The position numbers and the translations under genes are program-made. The notes under the pieces were generated by a model. The model was not told the DNA's origin, searched no databases, and saw only the letters and a program-made list of their open reading frames with translations. This document shows, piece by piece, positions 49,307 through 60,126 of a stretch of 64,000 nt of DNA (position 1 is the stretch's first letter; the number at the start of each line of letters is the position of its first letter). Source of the DNA: Zygotorulaspora mrakii (Eukaryota > Ascomycota > Saccharomycetes > Saccharomycetales > Saccharomycetaceae); NCBI RefSeq assembly GCF_013402915.1, contig NC_050724.1:930001-994000 (forward strand), written 5' to 3'.

Positions 49307-50185
49307 ATGCAAGCACCTATAATACTGAAAAGGGCTTTTTCGGGCTCCTCACTGGTCGGTAAAGCGGCATGCTCTTTGATTAAGCCTGTGCATCATTTAG
49401 TAAAGATCGATAAATCGAAGCTTTCGCCTAGATTTGAGGAATTGAAATATGCCAAGAATGACATAAGGTCTCCTGGTTTTGTCCCTGTAAGCACTCATCC
49501 AGATAGGCTCCGTGAACACTATTTTAACACAGTGCAACCTGATTTGTTGTTAATGAACTACTCACATACATTCAAGCGGCAAGAGGGTCTAAAGAATAGA
49601 TCTTGGGATGGCTCATCTCCGTATCACATAAATAGAGCACCCAAAAATCCGGTAGGTTCGAAGTCACAGAAGCCGGATTTGCATCCGATCAAGTGGCACA
49701 ACATACCAGAAATTGAAAGTGTTGTGCTGAATTGCTACGTGAACGAAGCAAAAGAAAATCAATTGCTTGCCATTTCTGCAGCATTGCAGCTGCAGCAAAT
49801 TACTGGCTGTAAGCCAAAAACTTTGTACTCAAAAAGTGATGTTCCATCATGGAAAGTGAGAAGAGGTCATCAAATGGGAGCGAAAATTGTATTGAAGGGT
49901 CGTCCGATGTCTCAATTTTTCTCTACATTGACTGAGATCGTGATGCCAAGAATAAGAGAATATAAGGGTATCAGTACTAGATCTGGAAATGGTTTTGGAA
50001 GTATATCATTTGGGTTAACTTCAGAGGATGTAAGATTTTTTCCTGAGATTGACGCAAATCAAGATTTATGGCCAAAAACCTTTGGTATGCATGTAAATAT
50101 CAATACTTCATCTCAAACTGATTCACAAGCTAGAACTTTGATAAGTAGTTTCCAGATTCCCTTCAGTGGCATCGAGAAGAATTAA
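49307..50185 (+). CDS. MRPL7: MRPL7, mitochondrial large-subunit ribosomal protein uL5m
   Basis: 292 residues, as in S. cerevisiae. It is the mitochondrial L5 protein, which binds the central protuberance of the large subunit. The N-terminus [26 protein letters not shown] is a presequence. The L5 domain occupies the second half: [87 protein letters not shown] and GFGSISFGL...FPEID. The position between GLE1 and SEC26 combines YDL207W with YDR237W/YDR238C. Confidence 0.95.
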   Translation: MQAPIILKRAFSGSSLVGKAACSLIKPVHHLVKIDKSKLSPRFEELKYAKNDIRSPGFVPVSTHPDRLREHYFNTVQPDLLLMNYSHTFKRQEGLKNRSWDGSSPYHINRAPKNPVGSKSQKPDLHPIKWHNIPEIESVVLNCYVNEAKENQLLAISAALQLQQITGCKPKTLYSKSDVPSWKVRRGHQMGAKIVLKGRPMSQFFSTLTEIVMPRIREYKGISTRSGNGFGSISFGLTSEDVRFFPEIDANQDLWPKTFGMHVNINTSSQTDSQARTLISSFQIPFSGIEKN

Positions 50186-50349
50186 TAATTGCGGGTTTTA
50201 CGCCATAGGCTCATGTAAATATATATAGCTAGGAATGTGAAAAGTTTTGAAATTTTTTTATGCTTAACTAGGACTTTATTATCCTTATACACATCGAGAG
50301 AAATCAAATTACTTACTAAATGCACCTGGCTAACCAAAGTGAAATTCAA

Positions 50350-53259
50350 TCAAACACGAGAGAGTTGCACTTTCCCTGTTTGCTTAGCTATCAATGCTAC
50401 TCTGTCACCAAGTGATAAGGCCAATCCTTGACCTTTTGATCTAATTCGGACATGACCTACTACCTGGCCCGAAGATGGATCTTTCTCAATGCACAAATTG
50501 GCGAGAGCGTCTTCACCGAAAGACGATTTTGCGTGTAAGTTACAACTTAAAAATCTACAATCATTTTCTCCTAGAGCTTCTGCAGGAGTTAAAACTCCCA
50601 TATTGGTACCTTTCACCAGTTCTTCAAGATATGCGTGTAAAGATGGAAGTTGTGACTTCACAGAAATTTTGTTCTCCCATTCGAACGCATTCCACATAGT
50701 ACGGAAATGCTCGTCGTCTGTCTTACCTGGCTTGATATAATCCATAATATCGACGTGAACGTCATTCAAAATAACATAATGTGCGTCTTCACCGTGGGCA
50801 GCATCGTAAATAATATTGCCAAAAATGACTCCTGTATCAGCAGAGGACACCTTGACTGTAACCGAGACTTTATGGAACCCGTGAGGAACTACATTAGTAC
50901 TACTAGGAGTATCAACAATTTTCAAGTCACCCAGCGTAGCAAATTGAACGTGAAGGTTCTTCAATGTTTCTCTTGTTTGATTAACTAAAAGAACATCCAA
51001 AACGACATTGAATTGGTGAGTCGTGATATAAGCTTCGGCATAAACTGCATCAGAAAATCCGGTTAACGGCACGACTTTTCTCAACTTGGACATAGCTGAA
51101 TTTGCGCTTAAACTATCGTAATTTCCCTTCAGTGCCAGCTGCAAGTCTTCTTCGATCATGTCATCCTCAGCAGCACGCGTATCAGCATGTGCGAATTGCC
51201 TAAATGCAACAGGCGCATCAATAGGTTCTGCAGCCTTGCTCAAGTTTCTAGCAGATATTTTGGCATTCTTGTGTTTAGAACGAGCCACCTGGGTCTTGAA
51301 AGATGATTTTGTGGCATCCAAGAAAGCTGTCTCTAGTAGTTTCCTTTCTGCATCGCTTTCAGTTGGATCCAAATCGTCCATCAGAATAGAGATTCCAGTA
51401 ACAATTCTTTCTAGAGAATCTTCGTCAATCTTCTTCTCTACTAAGCTGCTTTGTCCAACCCTAATTATACTTACTAAGATCAATAGAGCTTCGGCTTTCA
51501 AAGCGTTCAAAATACTATCATCTCTAGAAGTTTTTTCCAATCTTAAAACAAGCTTTATGCTAGTACTTGCTAGAATTGAGCCTGTATAGAAGTCACCATT
51601 CAGGATGAAACGACGCAAGGGAGGTCTCAAATCACGCTCATCTTCCGAGGATGACTTTTCGCTATTAAAAGCATTTTCGGATCCGTAAGTACCATCAGAT
51701 AAGACGATAGGTCCTGTTCTTTTTTGAGGAACTTCATCAGTTTCTTCATCTTTTTCTGAATTCTCGCTGATTCTCTTCAATTCGGTTTGCAGAATTGGTA
51801 CTTCACCTACGCTGCTGCGAATATGTTTCCAGCACCTTTGAATTTCCTGGTATGTTTCGGCATACTCACCAAGAATCCATAGAGCACCACGGTAGGCTTT
51901 GGCTGATTTCACGTTATCAAGAACCATAATCAAATTTTTCAAAATGGGTTCTCTTAAATGAGCATATTTCTCGATGACCTCTTTGACAAAGGAAATGACA
52001 CCACTTGCAGCAGAAGAAGTCAAGTCGCCAATGCAATCCAGAAGTAGAGATACCACGTTTGCGGCAACTTCAACGAAACGGATAGCAATAACATGAATTG
52101 TTTTAATTATCAATTGTCTATATTCCATAGATTTTTCCTTTTCACTGTTATAAACGGTGTTTTGCAGTTCTGTCTTTAGAAGTCTCACAACATTATCTAC
52201 ATTTCTTGAAGTAACTAAATTCATTGCAATATCAAGAGCTTTCCTGCGGACGTCCATGTCTTCAGCATTCAAAACACGTAATATTTCCAGAGTCAATTCT
52301 TCTAAGGAGCCAGGATTCTTGTCATTGATATCATCAATTCTTCCTAATACAATCAATTTCACGTTATTATCAAAGACTTTGACGGCAAGATCGATCAATT
52401 TCGAAGCAGCAACTGTCAATACAGATGCGTCGGAAGATAAAGCGGTTAAAGCTAAAGCTGTCTCAAAAATTACTTCGTGAGATGTTGTCGACTTCAAAAG
52501 ATCCAATAACAAATCAATATATTGTGCTTTCAAAGTTGGTGTATGTATAGCATCGCGTCTTATAAATTGCACAAAAGCGGCCTGCAATAATGGGTCCAAT
52601 GCTTCAATCGCGGTGATATTTTCTTCCAAATATATCAAAGCAGCCTCACGATCCAGCTCTGATAGCCCAACAAATGCGTTCCTCTTGCAAATTGGGTCAG
52701 TTTCGGCAGCTAAAAATGTATTTAAAACATCCTTGGCATCAGGCAACAAATGATCACTTACTTTGTAAATGGATAAAACAGCTAGAATAGCGTATTTGCG
52801 GACGTAAGCATGACGATATTCCAAGCAAGCTAAAACTGAAGGAACCATTTGCTCTAACAATTCTGCTTCCTTCAATTTTGTCAAAAATCTTAAAGTATTA
52901 CCCCTGATATACTCATTTGGATGACGTAAATCGTGCTGGATCGCATTGCAAACCAAGATCATTTCATGTCTCAATTTTCCTTCCTCGTCCAATTTTGGGA
53001 CAATCTCCCAATAGAAGTACAGGAGTTTCTTCAATTTTTTGTTTTTTGAAGGCATAACAAACCTGATGATATGCATCAACAACTCTGGTAAGGGGTTTCC
53101 TTCCAGCATAGTGACCAGGATATGTTTCATAGTTTCAACCTTATCTTCGTCCGATCCTTTTTCCAGTGCCTTCTGAAAATCACTTACAGTGTAGGAATTT
53201 CCACTGCGTGAAGGGTCAAACACAAGTGTATACGCCAATTCCTCATTTTCAACAGTCAT
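50350..53259 (-). CDS. SEC26: SEC26, beta-COP subunit of the COPI coat
   Basis: 969 residues from the ATG at 53259 (973 in S. cerevisiae); an upstream open stretch starting at TTG is not used. Beta-COP belongs to the adaptor-like F-subcomplex of coatomer, which drives Golgi-to-ER and intra-Golgi retrieval. Residues about 15-560 form an adaptin-like HEAT solenoid (SDFQKALEKGSDEDKVETMKHILVTMLEGN, NEYIRGNTLRFLTKLKEAELLEQMVPSVLACLEYRHAYVRKYAILAV). A short Ser/acidic linker leads to the beta-COP appendage (about 690-969), including FNVVLDVLLVNQTRETLKNLHVQFATLGDLK and the C-terminal GHVRIRSKGQGLALSLGDRV. YDR238C position. Confidence 0.98.
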   Translation of the reverse strand: MTVENEELAYTLVFDPSRSGNSYTVSDFQKALEKGSDEDKVETMKHILVTMLEGNPLPELLMHIIRFVMPSKNKKLKKLLYFYWEIVPKLDEEGKLRHEMILVCNAIQHDLRHPNEYIRGNTLRFLTKLKEAELLEQMVPSVLACLEYRHAYVRKYAILAVLSIYKVSDHLLPDAKDVLNTFLAAETDPICKRNAFVGLSELDREAALIYLEENITAIEALDPLLQAAFVQFIRRDAIHTPTLKAQYIDLLLDLLKSTTSHEVIFETALALTALSSDASVLTVAASKLIDLAVKVFDNNVKLIVLGRIDDINDKNPGSLEELTLEILRVLNAEDMDVRRKALDIAMNLVTSRNVDNVVRLLKTELQNTVYNSEKEKSMEYRQLIIKTIHVIAIRFVEVAANVVSLLLDCIGDLTSSAASGVISFVKEVIEKYAHLREPILKNLIMVLDNVKSAKAYRGALWILGEYAETYQEIQRCWKHIRSSVGEVPILQTELKRISENSEKDEETDEVPQKRTGPIVLSDGTYGSENAFNSEKSSSEDERDLRPPLRRFILNGDFYTGSILASTSIKLVLRLEKTSRDDSILNALKAEALLILVSIIRVGQSSLVEKKIDEDSLERIVTGISILMDDLDPTESDAERKLLETAFLDATKSSFKTQVARSKHKNAKISARNLSKAAEPIDAPVAFRQFAHADTRAAEDDMIEEDLQLALKGNYDSLSANSAMSKLRKVVPLTGFSDAVYAEAYITTHQFNVVLDVLLVNQTRETLKNLHVQFATLGDLKIVDTPSSTNVVPHGFHKVSVTVKVSSADTGVIFGNIIYDAAHGEDAHYVILNDVHVDIMDYIKPGKTDDEHFRTMWNAFEWENKISVKSQLPSLHAYLEELVKGTNMGVLTPAEALGENDCRFLSCNLHAKSSFGEDALANLCIEKDPSSGQVVGHVRIRSKGQGLALSLGDRVALIAKQTGKVQLSRV

Positions 53260-53550
53260 TGTTACCAGACTGATTAAGAACAACTAAATTCTAACAAGTT
53301 CAATCACCTTTCCCAATGTGTGTTTAATAAGCTCTTGGACTGACACCAGGGCAATTGACCTTGTTTTCGTTTCGAGAAACGCCTTTCAACTAAAAGCTCG
53401 TTTTTAAGCGCGTACGTTCTAAATGACCTACATGCAAATGAATACTTCAGAATGTCAGCTATTTAAATTAGTTAGGTGATGAATATTTCCAATTGTAACT
53501 TCTAGCACTGCAAGTGGCTTCAATGCATTTACATATCTCTCTATAAATAG

Positions 53551-55923
53551 CTATTCAGAGTCTGTGTCGGGGTTAGCGACATGCAGTGTGTTGCCATTTG
53601 AGTAAGTAGGGTCTAAGATATTGGAAGCGAGGCTCTTCTTAGAGTCTGACCTTTCCAATGTATGTGAAGCGCTCGCAGCTCGATAATCATCAATGTTGAC
53701 ATCCTTAGGAAGACCTTGCAGGTAAGCATAACTGTTCTCCAACGTTCCACTTCTCAGTCGCCGTTGGTTTTTCGTGAAATAGCTCACAACAGTGTCGCTT
53801 CTTGAAACTCTTTTAGAGGATTGCGACCCACGGTTTTCTCTGAGTGGGGCCATAGCATCGTCACTGTCGTAGGCATCGTCACCAGGAATGTCCTCTAAAT
53901 AGTACTCACTGTCCTTATCTGCATTCGTCTCGTTAGTGGTCCTTCCGCGACTTCCTGTATCAAAGGTTTGGGGGTTTGGAAAGAGATTTGATTGTCTACG
54001 AATCACACCTTTACTGAGCAAATTATGGAATTCTTTCGTATGATCTGCAGTTATCCTGTTTCTACTCCCCAAAAGTTGATCACTGGCATTTTCATTTTCT
54101 TCCTCCTTTGTGGTTTCTAAGCTCAGCAACTTTTGTTTTGCCCCTCCATGCTTGATACCTATTTGTTTGGAGCTTGTTCTTATACGAACTTTGATATTCT
54201 TTGGTTGTATAAGATTATTCTTCTGTTTTAGAGATATTGGTAGGTTTGGTGGAGCTTGGAGGAAATTAGACGTGGTATAGTATTTGAGTCTTGATTCTTC
54301 AACGTAGCTTGAAACAAGTCTCACCATCTTATCCGGATGCGGAGAGACGGATGAGCTATTGTTAGAGCTTGTAAGACTGCTTCTGCTGGACTGGCTAAGT
54401 GTAGTAAGATTGTCTACTACATGCGGGGCACCCGACGGTTTTTCGATATCGTTGCTAACTGATTTATCCGGAAGGGGAACCATGTTTTTAGTCTCCAGAA
54501 TGATGTCATCTGCTCCAGTTTCCCTCATGCCAGGAGTAGGTTCGTAACTTGAGGCAGTACTTGTTATAGAAAGCTCTCCGTAGTTATCGCTGGCATCTGG
54601 TAATGATAACTTACTTTGACCGTCTTGAGGTCTCTCATAATCTTCGGTTGCTGTAGAATTTGTCGTACTCGTTGTGTTGTTGTCGTTACCATTCAAGTAA
54701 AAGGAAGGTTTATCTTCGTTCACAACACGAAAATTTCTTGATACAGCTTCTTCATCATCAGTATTTCTGTCGCTAAATTCCAGCTCATTGCCAGTTTCCT
54801 GAACAGTTATAGAGGGTTCTCTTTTGAGAGAAAGATTTTCATCATCATCATGGCCTGTGCCCAATAGGCGAGAGGTTTCATCGTTTTCAGAACCATTTGT
54901 ATCAATATCGCTATCAGTTATGGCTCCATAGCCATAGCCATAGTTTGTAATAATAGGGGCTGCTCCCATAGAATCATTTAGCGCTACATGCTGTATACTT
55001 TTAACCGATTTATCATTCAAAGAGGTCGTAAAAGAAAATCTGTCATTATCAACATCCAAGTCGAGGAAAGGATCATATCTTCTCTTCGAAAGTGATGCTT
55101 CCTTATTTTTTAGGGGATTTCTATCTTCAACAGGCAAGTTCAAAGGTCCAACATACGTAAAAGGACTTTCTATCGGACTCTCTGCATTGATACTGGATTT
55201 TGAAGATGTTGAAGACTTTGGTGATAAAAAACTGTCATCAGCAAAGTTCGAGTTACCACTTGTGAACTGATTCGGTACATCCTCACCTTTAGAACCATTC
55301 CCAGCACTTTCGCTCATCTCCTTTTGCTGCTTGATATAACTATCAAGATCGTCAACCAATTTCTCAGCTTCCGAAATCTGTCTTTTGTGCTGTTTTACTT
55401 CTGGCTCCTGATCCAGAGCAACTGGAGTTTTAGAAGGTGAATATGAAGCAGACTTCAATGTTTCCTGGGTTGAGCTCAATTGCCCTATATCTCCGCTACT
55501 CGATACTCGTAGAGTTGGTGTTTGCTTGACAAAATTCAGCGCTTCCAAATCTATTGGTGGGGGCGGTGGTCGCTTCATATGTGAAGTAGATCGCTTCGCT
55601 ATATCAGTGTGCATACCGTTGGGGACATCTTTATCGTCTAAGATGTCATTTACATGAGCTGCTGTGCCGGTTTCAGATAGTTGAGATTTGAAGACCGGCT
55701 TGCTCTCCCTTTGACCATCGACTGCATGCAAAGATGGTTTCCTATTATGACTGGAAGATATGTCAACAGCTTGCTGCCTGTGAGTTTGAGAGCTCAGAAC
55801 CTTACCACTGCCATTACTGGTTGATGCCTTATGTGTAGATGCTTTCGGTACTACCTGGGATCCTCCGAATAGGAAAAAAGATCTACGTCGATTTTTATTA
55901 TCTGAAGTGTTACTGCTGAACAT
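53551..55923 (-). CDS. YDR239C orthologue, Ser-rich protein of unknown function
   Basis: 790 residues (764 in S. cerevisiae YDR239C). I do not recognise a fold; most of the chain is Ser/Asn/Asp-rich and probably disordered. The N-terminus (SDNKNRRRSFFLFGGSQ) and a poly-Pro motif (KRPPPPPIDLEAL, about 118) could bind SH3-type partners. A more ordered, conserved-looking stretch lies at about 575-680 (RLVSSYVEESRLKYYTTSNFLQAPPNLPISLKQKN ... FHNLLSKGVIRRQSNLFPNPQ), and the C-terminal block has LENSYAYLQGLPKDVNIDDYR. Assignment is by order between SEC26 and SNU56 (YDR238C, YDR240C) and size. Confidence 0.8.
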   Translation of the reverse strand: MFSSNTSDNKNRRRSFFLFGGSQVVPKASTHKASTSNGSGKVLSSQTHRQQAVDISSSHNRKPSLHAVDGQRESKPVFKSQLSETGTAAHVNDILDDKDVPNGMHTDIAKRSTSHMKRPPPPPIDLEALNFVKQTPTLRVSSSGDIGQLSSTQETLKSASYSPSKTPVALDQEPEVKQHKRQISEAEKLVDDLDSYIKQQKEMSESAGNGSKGEDVPNQFTSGNSNFADDSFLSPKSSTSSKSSINAESPIESPFTYVGPLNLPVEDRNPLKNKEASLSKRRYDPFLDLDVDNDRFSFTTSLNDKSVKSIQHVALNDSMGAAPIITNYGYGYGAITDSDIDTNGSENDETSRLLGTGHDDDENLSLKREPSITVQETGNELEFSDRNTDDEEAVSRNFRVVNEDKPSFYLNGNDNNTTSTTNSTATEDYERPQDGQSKLSLPDASDNYGELSITSTASSYEPTPGMRETGADDIILETKNMVPLPDKSVSNDIEKPSGAPHVVDNLTTLSQSSRSSLTSSNNSSSVSPHPDKMVRLVSSYVEESRLKYYTTSNFLQAPPNLPISLKQKNNLIQPKNIKVRIRTSSKQIGIKHGGAKQKLLSLETTKEEENENASDQLLGSRNRITADHTKEFHNLLSKGVIRRQSNLFPNPQTFDTGSRGRTTNETNADKDSEYYLEDIPGDDAYDSDDAMAPLRENRGSQSSKRVSRSDTVVSYFTKNQRRLRSGTLENSYAYLQGLPKDVNIDDYRAASASHTLERSDSKKSLASNILDPTYSNGNTLHVANPDTDSE

Positions 55924-56254
55924 AACATGCAGACGATTGCCACCGCTTTGATCTTTTTATTACGTTATGTGTATACTTGTTTCAACTAAGAACAATTTGT
56001 GATGCCGCGTCTTCGATGTCTATCAATAAACAAGCAAACTTGATAAACATTTCCTACGTAAATTGCATAAGTATAATGATTTTGATGGGCACACTTTAAA
56101 AACCGAAAATCTGAGAGCATACTATAGAGAAATGAGAGAGCTCGAAGAAGCGGTGTGTGCTGCAAGGTTTATTTTACTGTTTTTTTTGCTAACTCGTGAG
56201 TATTTAATGTTGATGCATTACATTATGCACCCTACACTTTTAAAAATGAGAGAT
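55924..56254. other. Intergenic region upstream of the YDR239C orthologue
   Basis: 331 bases between tandem minus-strand genes. It must hold the promoter of the left gene and the terminator of SNU56. No motif or gene was recognised. Confidence 0.45.
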
Positions 56255-57652
56255 TTAGGCTTCCATAATTCTTGAAATAAGCTCGAGTGCTTTCATCATA
56301 TGCTCACCCACCCCGCCAATACTTATCACCCGTACAGTGCTGGGATGCGGTGCTTTTGTAAATGCCGTATACTTGCTTGTGTCTAGGGTATCAAACCAGG
56401 ATTTTGATTCATTCAGATTATTTAAATTCAGAACAACAATATTACAATTTGATTGCGTTCGCAGGTCATTCAAACTTTGGTATACTATATCAGTGTACTT
56501 CTGTCGAGGGCACTTCACGTACATTGTAAATATTTGATATGGTGATTTACTCTTGAGCGCATCCATTGAAGCACTCACTGTAGCTTGACAATGTTGTTTA
56601 ATCTGTTCCTGGGTCATGTAATTTGATGGCACGATTGTATTAGCAGACTCAGCTGGATGCCCATCTTGTGGGATATGCAAGTTAGTACCTGTGCTACGTG
56701 AAGCGGCGCGATAACGATTGCTCGGAGCACCATTTGCATTCGAGTCATGCCGCGAGCTCTGGCTCACATGGATATTTCGATCATTGACTGGTTCGGAAGC
56801 TGGTTTAATCATACCATCATATTTGTTACTATTGATAATATCCTTTGCATATTTTAATAGGTTTTCTTTCGATTTTTCAATCTTTGGTCTATTTACAGCC
56901 ACTAAATCCGCAGAGTCAAACATTACATCCTTGGGCAGACACGTCTGATAAATGCTTGACTTTATGGAATTGAAAATTTTTGACAAGTATGATCTAAAGT
57001 CTTGATCTTTCGCTCCTTTACATTTTCCAAACTTTAAATTAGTTAAGAACGAAGCAATACCCTCAATAAAAATGGATAAGCTTCTATTTTTCGACAAACT
57101 GACATGAAACTCTTTAAAATTGTAGGTATCTGTGCATACCACTTCAGAAATCCTCAGTCCAGACGGAGGAACCCATTTGGCATCAAGATAGGTGAAATTA
57201 CTAGGTAAATAAAATGAAGCTGCTAAAGCAGTACTCTGCGGAATGGTAAACATGTTTTTTGTGTCACTGATTATATGATTTTTATTTCTTGCAGCCAGAA
57301 TCACTGATAGTACCAGACAGCAGTCTAATATGTTAAAATTTCTTAATCTCACGAAACCTATCGATCTATTACCACCTAGTCCGAAATATACCTCGATTTT
57401 GCTGGTTTCGATGAACTCTTGAAGCGCCTCAACACAAACTTTAGCGTTCTCAACACCTGTTGCTGTATATACGGGAATGAACAGTTGGCTATTCTTTTTC
57501 TCTCTACTAGAGTTTGTCAGGTTGGTACTAATTTTGTTCAAGTTCTTCCAAATATCCTGTGATTCGAAAAACTCATGTTGTTGCCTTCTTTGTCTCTTTG
57601 AGTTTGCTGTACCGTCATAAGCGCTTGAAACTGCCTTTCGCTTTACAGCCAT
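56255..57652 (-). CDS. SNU56: SNU56, yeast-specific U1 snRNP component
   Basis: 465 residues (492 in S. cerevisiae). Snu56 is an essential U1 snRNP protein that contacts pre-mRNA early and has a KH-like fold without canonical RNA-binding residues. Visible features are a basic N-terminus (KRKAVSS...SKRQRRQQHEFFESQDIWKNL), the region NAKVCVEALQEFIETSKIEVYFGLGGNRSIGFVRLRNFNILDCCLVLSVILAARN (about 68-125), a disordered Ser/Asn-rich stretch (about 285-345) and a C-terminal alpha/beta domain (about 350-465) with YQIFTMYVKCPRQKYTDIVYQSLNDLR. Order beside the YDR239C orthologue matches YDR240C. It is the second U1 snRNP gene in the window after PRP42. Confidence 0.88.
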   Translation of the reverse strand: MAVKRKAVSSAYDGTANSKRQRRQQHEFFESQDIWKNLNKISTNLTNSSREKKNSQLFIPVYTATGVENAKVCVEALQEFIETSKIEVYFGLGGNRSIGFVRLRNFNILDCCLVLSVILAARNKNHIISDTKNMFTIPQSTALAASFYLPSNFTYLDAKWVPPSGLRISEVVCTDTYNFKEFHVSLSKNRSLSIFIEGIASFLTNLKFGKCKGAKDQDFRSYLSKIFNSIKSSIYQTCLPKDVMFDSADLVAVNRPKIEKSKENLLKYAKDIINSNKYDGMIKPASEPVNDRNIHVSQSSRHDSNANGAPSNRYRAASRSTGTNLHIPQDGHPAESANTIVPSNYMTQEQIKQHCQATVSASMDALKSKSPYQIFTMYVKCPRQKYTDIVYQSLNDLRTQSNCNIVVLNLNNLNESKSWFDTLDTSKYTAFTKAPHPSTVRVISIGGVGEHMMKALELISRIMEA

Positions 57653-58010
57653 TTAACTGTTGTGTCTATATTCTACTTAATGGTTTATGTGTAAAATGCT
57701 TCTTCTGGCACTCAAAACCTTTATCACTGAACGAATTTCAATAGTTGAGATGCTAGAACAAAAAAAAAAAAAACTCATACAATGAAAAAACGGTACAAGA
57801 ATATCTCTTCTAAATATTCATATTACGATTACTGCGATCATTAATGTCAAATTTTTTGCATAGATAATTTACAAATAATTTACAAGTATAAATTTATGAA
57901 TTGTTTTTTCTCCGACAATCGCTGCTTCCATTTCTATAGATTAAACATGCCCATGAGGGATTCCCAATCTCACAAAGATCCTTTGAAGTCATACCAAATA
58001 TCAATGTGTT
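57653..58010. other. SNU56-NHP2 intergenic region
   Basis: 358 bases, very AT-rich, with an A13 run near 57761-57773 and a short duplication ATAATTTACAA around 57862-57883. No box C/D or H/ACA snoRNA could be identified. Confidence 0.45.
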
Positions 58011-58466
58011 TTAAAGGGCTTCGACCTCTTTTACGACCTCATTGAAGGAGTCCTTGTACTCCTCCTCTTTGGCCTTAGCCTCCTTCTTCTTGTTACTACC
58101 AGGTACAATGAACACCACCGAGGTAGGTCTCTTGGTAGCACCGGCAGATCCCAAGTCTTGTTTCGATGGAACAAATATATATGGTACGGCGTTATCTTCG
58201 CACAAGACTGGGATGTGAGAGATGACATCTGCGGGTGATATATCACCTGCAATGACCACTAAACCTTTTTCCCCCTTTCTCAAAGCTTTGACAACTTCTT
58301 TTACACCTCTCTTAACATTTTTAGCCTTGGAAGCCTTCTTTACCGTTTTCAACAGTTTTTTATTCAATTTCTTCGAAGCCAATGGTTTGGCAAACGGTAA
58401 AACCGCGGGCATTCTAGCATCATAGTTATCCTCAGACTTGGATTCTTTCGTGCTTTCTTTAGCCAT
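58011..58466 (-). CDS. NHP2: NHP2, core protein of H/ACA snoRNPs
   Basis: 151 residues from the ATG at 58466 (156 in S. cerevisiae). Nhp2 is an L7Ae-family RNA-binding protein that with Cbf5, Nop10 and Gar1 forms H/ACA particles for rRNA pseudouridylation and processing in the nucleolus. After a short acidic tail the sequence is almost identical to the S. cerevisiae protein: ARMPAVLPFAKPLASKKLNKKLLKTVKKASKAKNVKRGVKEVVKALRKGEKGLVVIAGDISP, IPVLCEDNAVPYIF and KRPTSVVFIVPGSNKKKE. A GTG codon just before the ATG is ignored. YDL208W position. It is the last gene of the conserved block. Confidence 0.99.
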   Translation of the reverse strand: MAKESTKESKSEDNYDARMPAVLPFAKPLASKKLNKKLLKTVKKASKAKNVKRGVKEVVKALRKGEKGLVVIAGDISPADVISHIPVLCEDNAVPYIFVPSKQDLGSAGATKRPTSVVFIVPGSNKKKEAKAKEEEYKDSFNEVVKEVEAL

Positions 58467-58602
58467 CACTAATGCTTTAATTTCCTATAATACTCTGGAT
58501 CCTTACTTCCTAAGAATAGCCAAAACTCATGTTTTACAATAATATAATTTTCTAATGTGATAATATTTCATTTCATCAACGATGCCCTCATTCCATTGAA
58601 AA

Positions 58603-58614
58603 GAAAAATTTTCA
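58603..58614. promoter_or_regulatory. RRPE-like element upstream of NHP2
   Basis: GAAAAATTTTCA (a near-palindromic RRPE core) lies about 140 bp before the NHP2 start on the minus strand. A weak PAC-like GATGAAAT reads nearby. The pattern agrees with co-regulation of NHP2 with other ribosome biogenesis genes. Confidence 0.5.
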
Positions 58615-60126
58615 GGTCGTACTACAGATTTGAAAAAATCACTCTGTACGCATTCACCAAAACCTTTGGTATAATATCCATCAATGAACAATAGAAAGAC
58701 AGACGAGAGGAACTTCAAGTCACAGCAATGACAATGTCTACTGCAGCAGCAAATGGAGTCATTTGGACGCTGATTCCTGGTCCGTTACAATTCGAATTTT
58801 GGATAGATATTTTACTTCTGGCGGCTGGTCAGAAATTCTGACTTTTTTAGACGTTGGTCACGTCGGCGGTTAGATCGAGGCCGCATTCCCCCGTATGCAC
58901 AAGACTTGGATTGGTGATCTATCTCAAGTCAAGGATGATAGAGCTGACTGGTCCACAGAGCACTATCAGCACTATTCGGGCCCGTTGGGTAGCTGACGTA
59001 ATAGGCGCTTTGGACTACCGTTGAATTTAGATAGCAGCAGCTAACACAATGCTGTTCCAAACTGAGGTACTGTTGGTGGATCAAGCAAGATCACCCCTCT
59101 GACTCGGCGGGTGCTGCGCAGAATATAGGGGACTTTTGTGCTTGAAAAGGGCATGCGCGGTTAGGCATACGGAGGGGCTTTCTCAACCAGGCGGTTCATG
59201 GGCATGCACATGCCAGATATGGCGTCGATTGTGTAGAGTTGGCGCAAGTTGCGACCCCAAGGCTGACTAGAATAGAGTCTGTCACCTCAAATCAGAATGA
59301 ACGACTAAGCGACTAAACTATACGTTATCTGCGAGCAGACTAATGTTGCGAGTACCTGGAACGAGCGAAACCCCGCATGGGGCCTCTTGTTGTATGATTC
59401 ACACCGTGTGAACAGCTACAGGCCAATACTGCTCGCTTTTGCGTATTATTCAGATTTTCAAAATAGAGATTGGTATCGAGACACAAAATACAACTAAGAA
59501 GCAGTGCGGGACAGTATGAAATGCCAGTTCCCGGTGCCGGCTGGATGAAATGAGACCAGAGGAGGCCCAACAGAATATCAATCGATTCTGGGAGGTTGTC
59601 GGCTCATACTACGTCGCGAGACGTTTACTATCGCGGAATCTGTCTACAATGGAATGTATGGCACGGAAGAAGAAAGAACAGCAGGAATTCAGAGCTGATG
59701 GCAGGGAAAACTCTTCCCTCGTCGTCCTCTCTCATGGTCCAGCAGGTGCAAAACGTCAGTATTCATGCCTGACGTCTTTTCCAGACATCCAATCTCGTTG
59801 CATTCAGTTTCTGTCTCGCTCTATGACATACGAAACCAAGGACGTATGTATCTGTATGTATCTGTACGTATCTGTACGTATCTCTATCGAACATCGCAAT
59901 ACTACCATTGCCCGTTTGTATCGCTAACTCCGAAGCTAACCCTTCGCTATCCATCGCAACATTGTGCTGCCCGCGAAGGACCGTGCCAAACTGGCTCACT
60001 ATGCGCTGCCGAGGAGGACGCTGTCCGGAGTGCCCGGAGTGTCCGGTCAGTTTCACGCCTCTACACGCCCCGCTTTCCGCTCACATGTGCACCCACAGCC
60101 ATCGTTTCCCCCAACAAAATTCACGT
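58615..60126. other. GC-rich intergenic region between NHP2 and tRNA-Leu
   Basis: About 1.5 kb without a convincing protein gene. A 37-codon ATG frame (58728-58841) with a hydrophobic centre is present but unsupported. Base composition shifts from AT-rich near 58.7 kb to balanced or GC-rich. A 4-unit decamer repeat is at 59844-59883 (separate entry). No LTR, snoRNA or other RNA gene was identified. Confidence 0.45.
59844..59883 (+). repeat. Four tandem 10-bp repeats GTAYGTATCT
   Basis: Two perfect copies of GTATGTATCT are followed by two perfect copies of GTACGTATCT, in register, so a single T/C change separates the pairs. The array lies about 245 bp upstream of the tRNA gene. Confidence 0.95.

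Noticed and set aside
58728..58841. 37-codon frame MTMSTAAANGVIW... with a hydrophobic centre near NHP2
   Set aside because: Divergent from NHP2 but without promoter, homology or clear targeting features; chance frame more likely.
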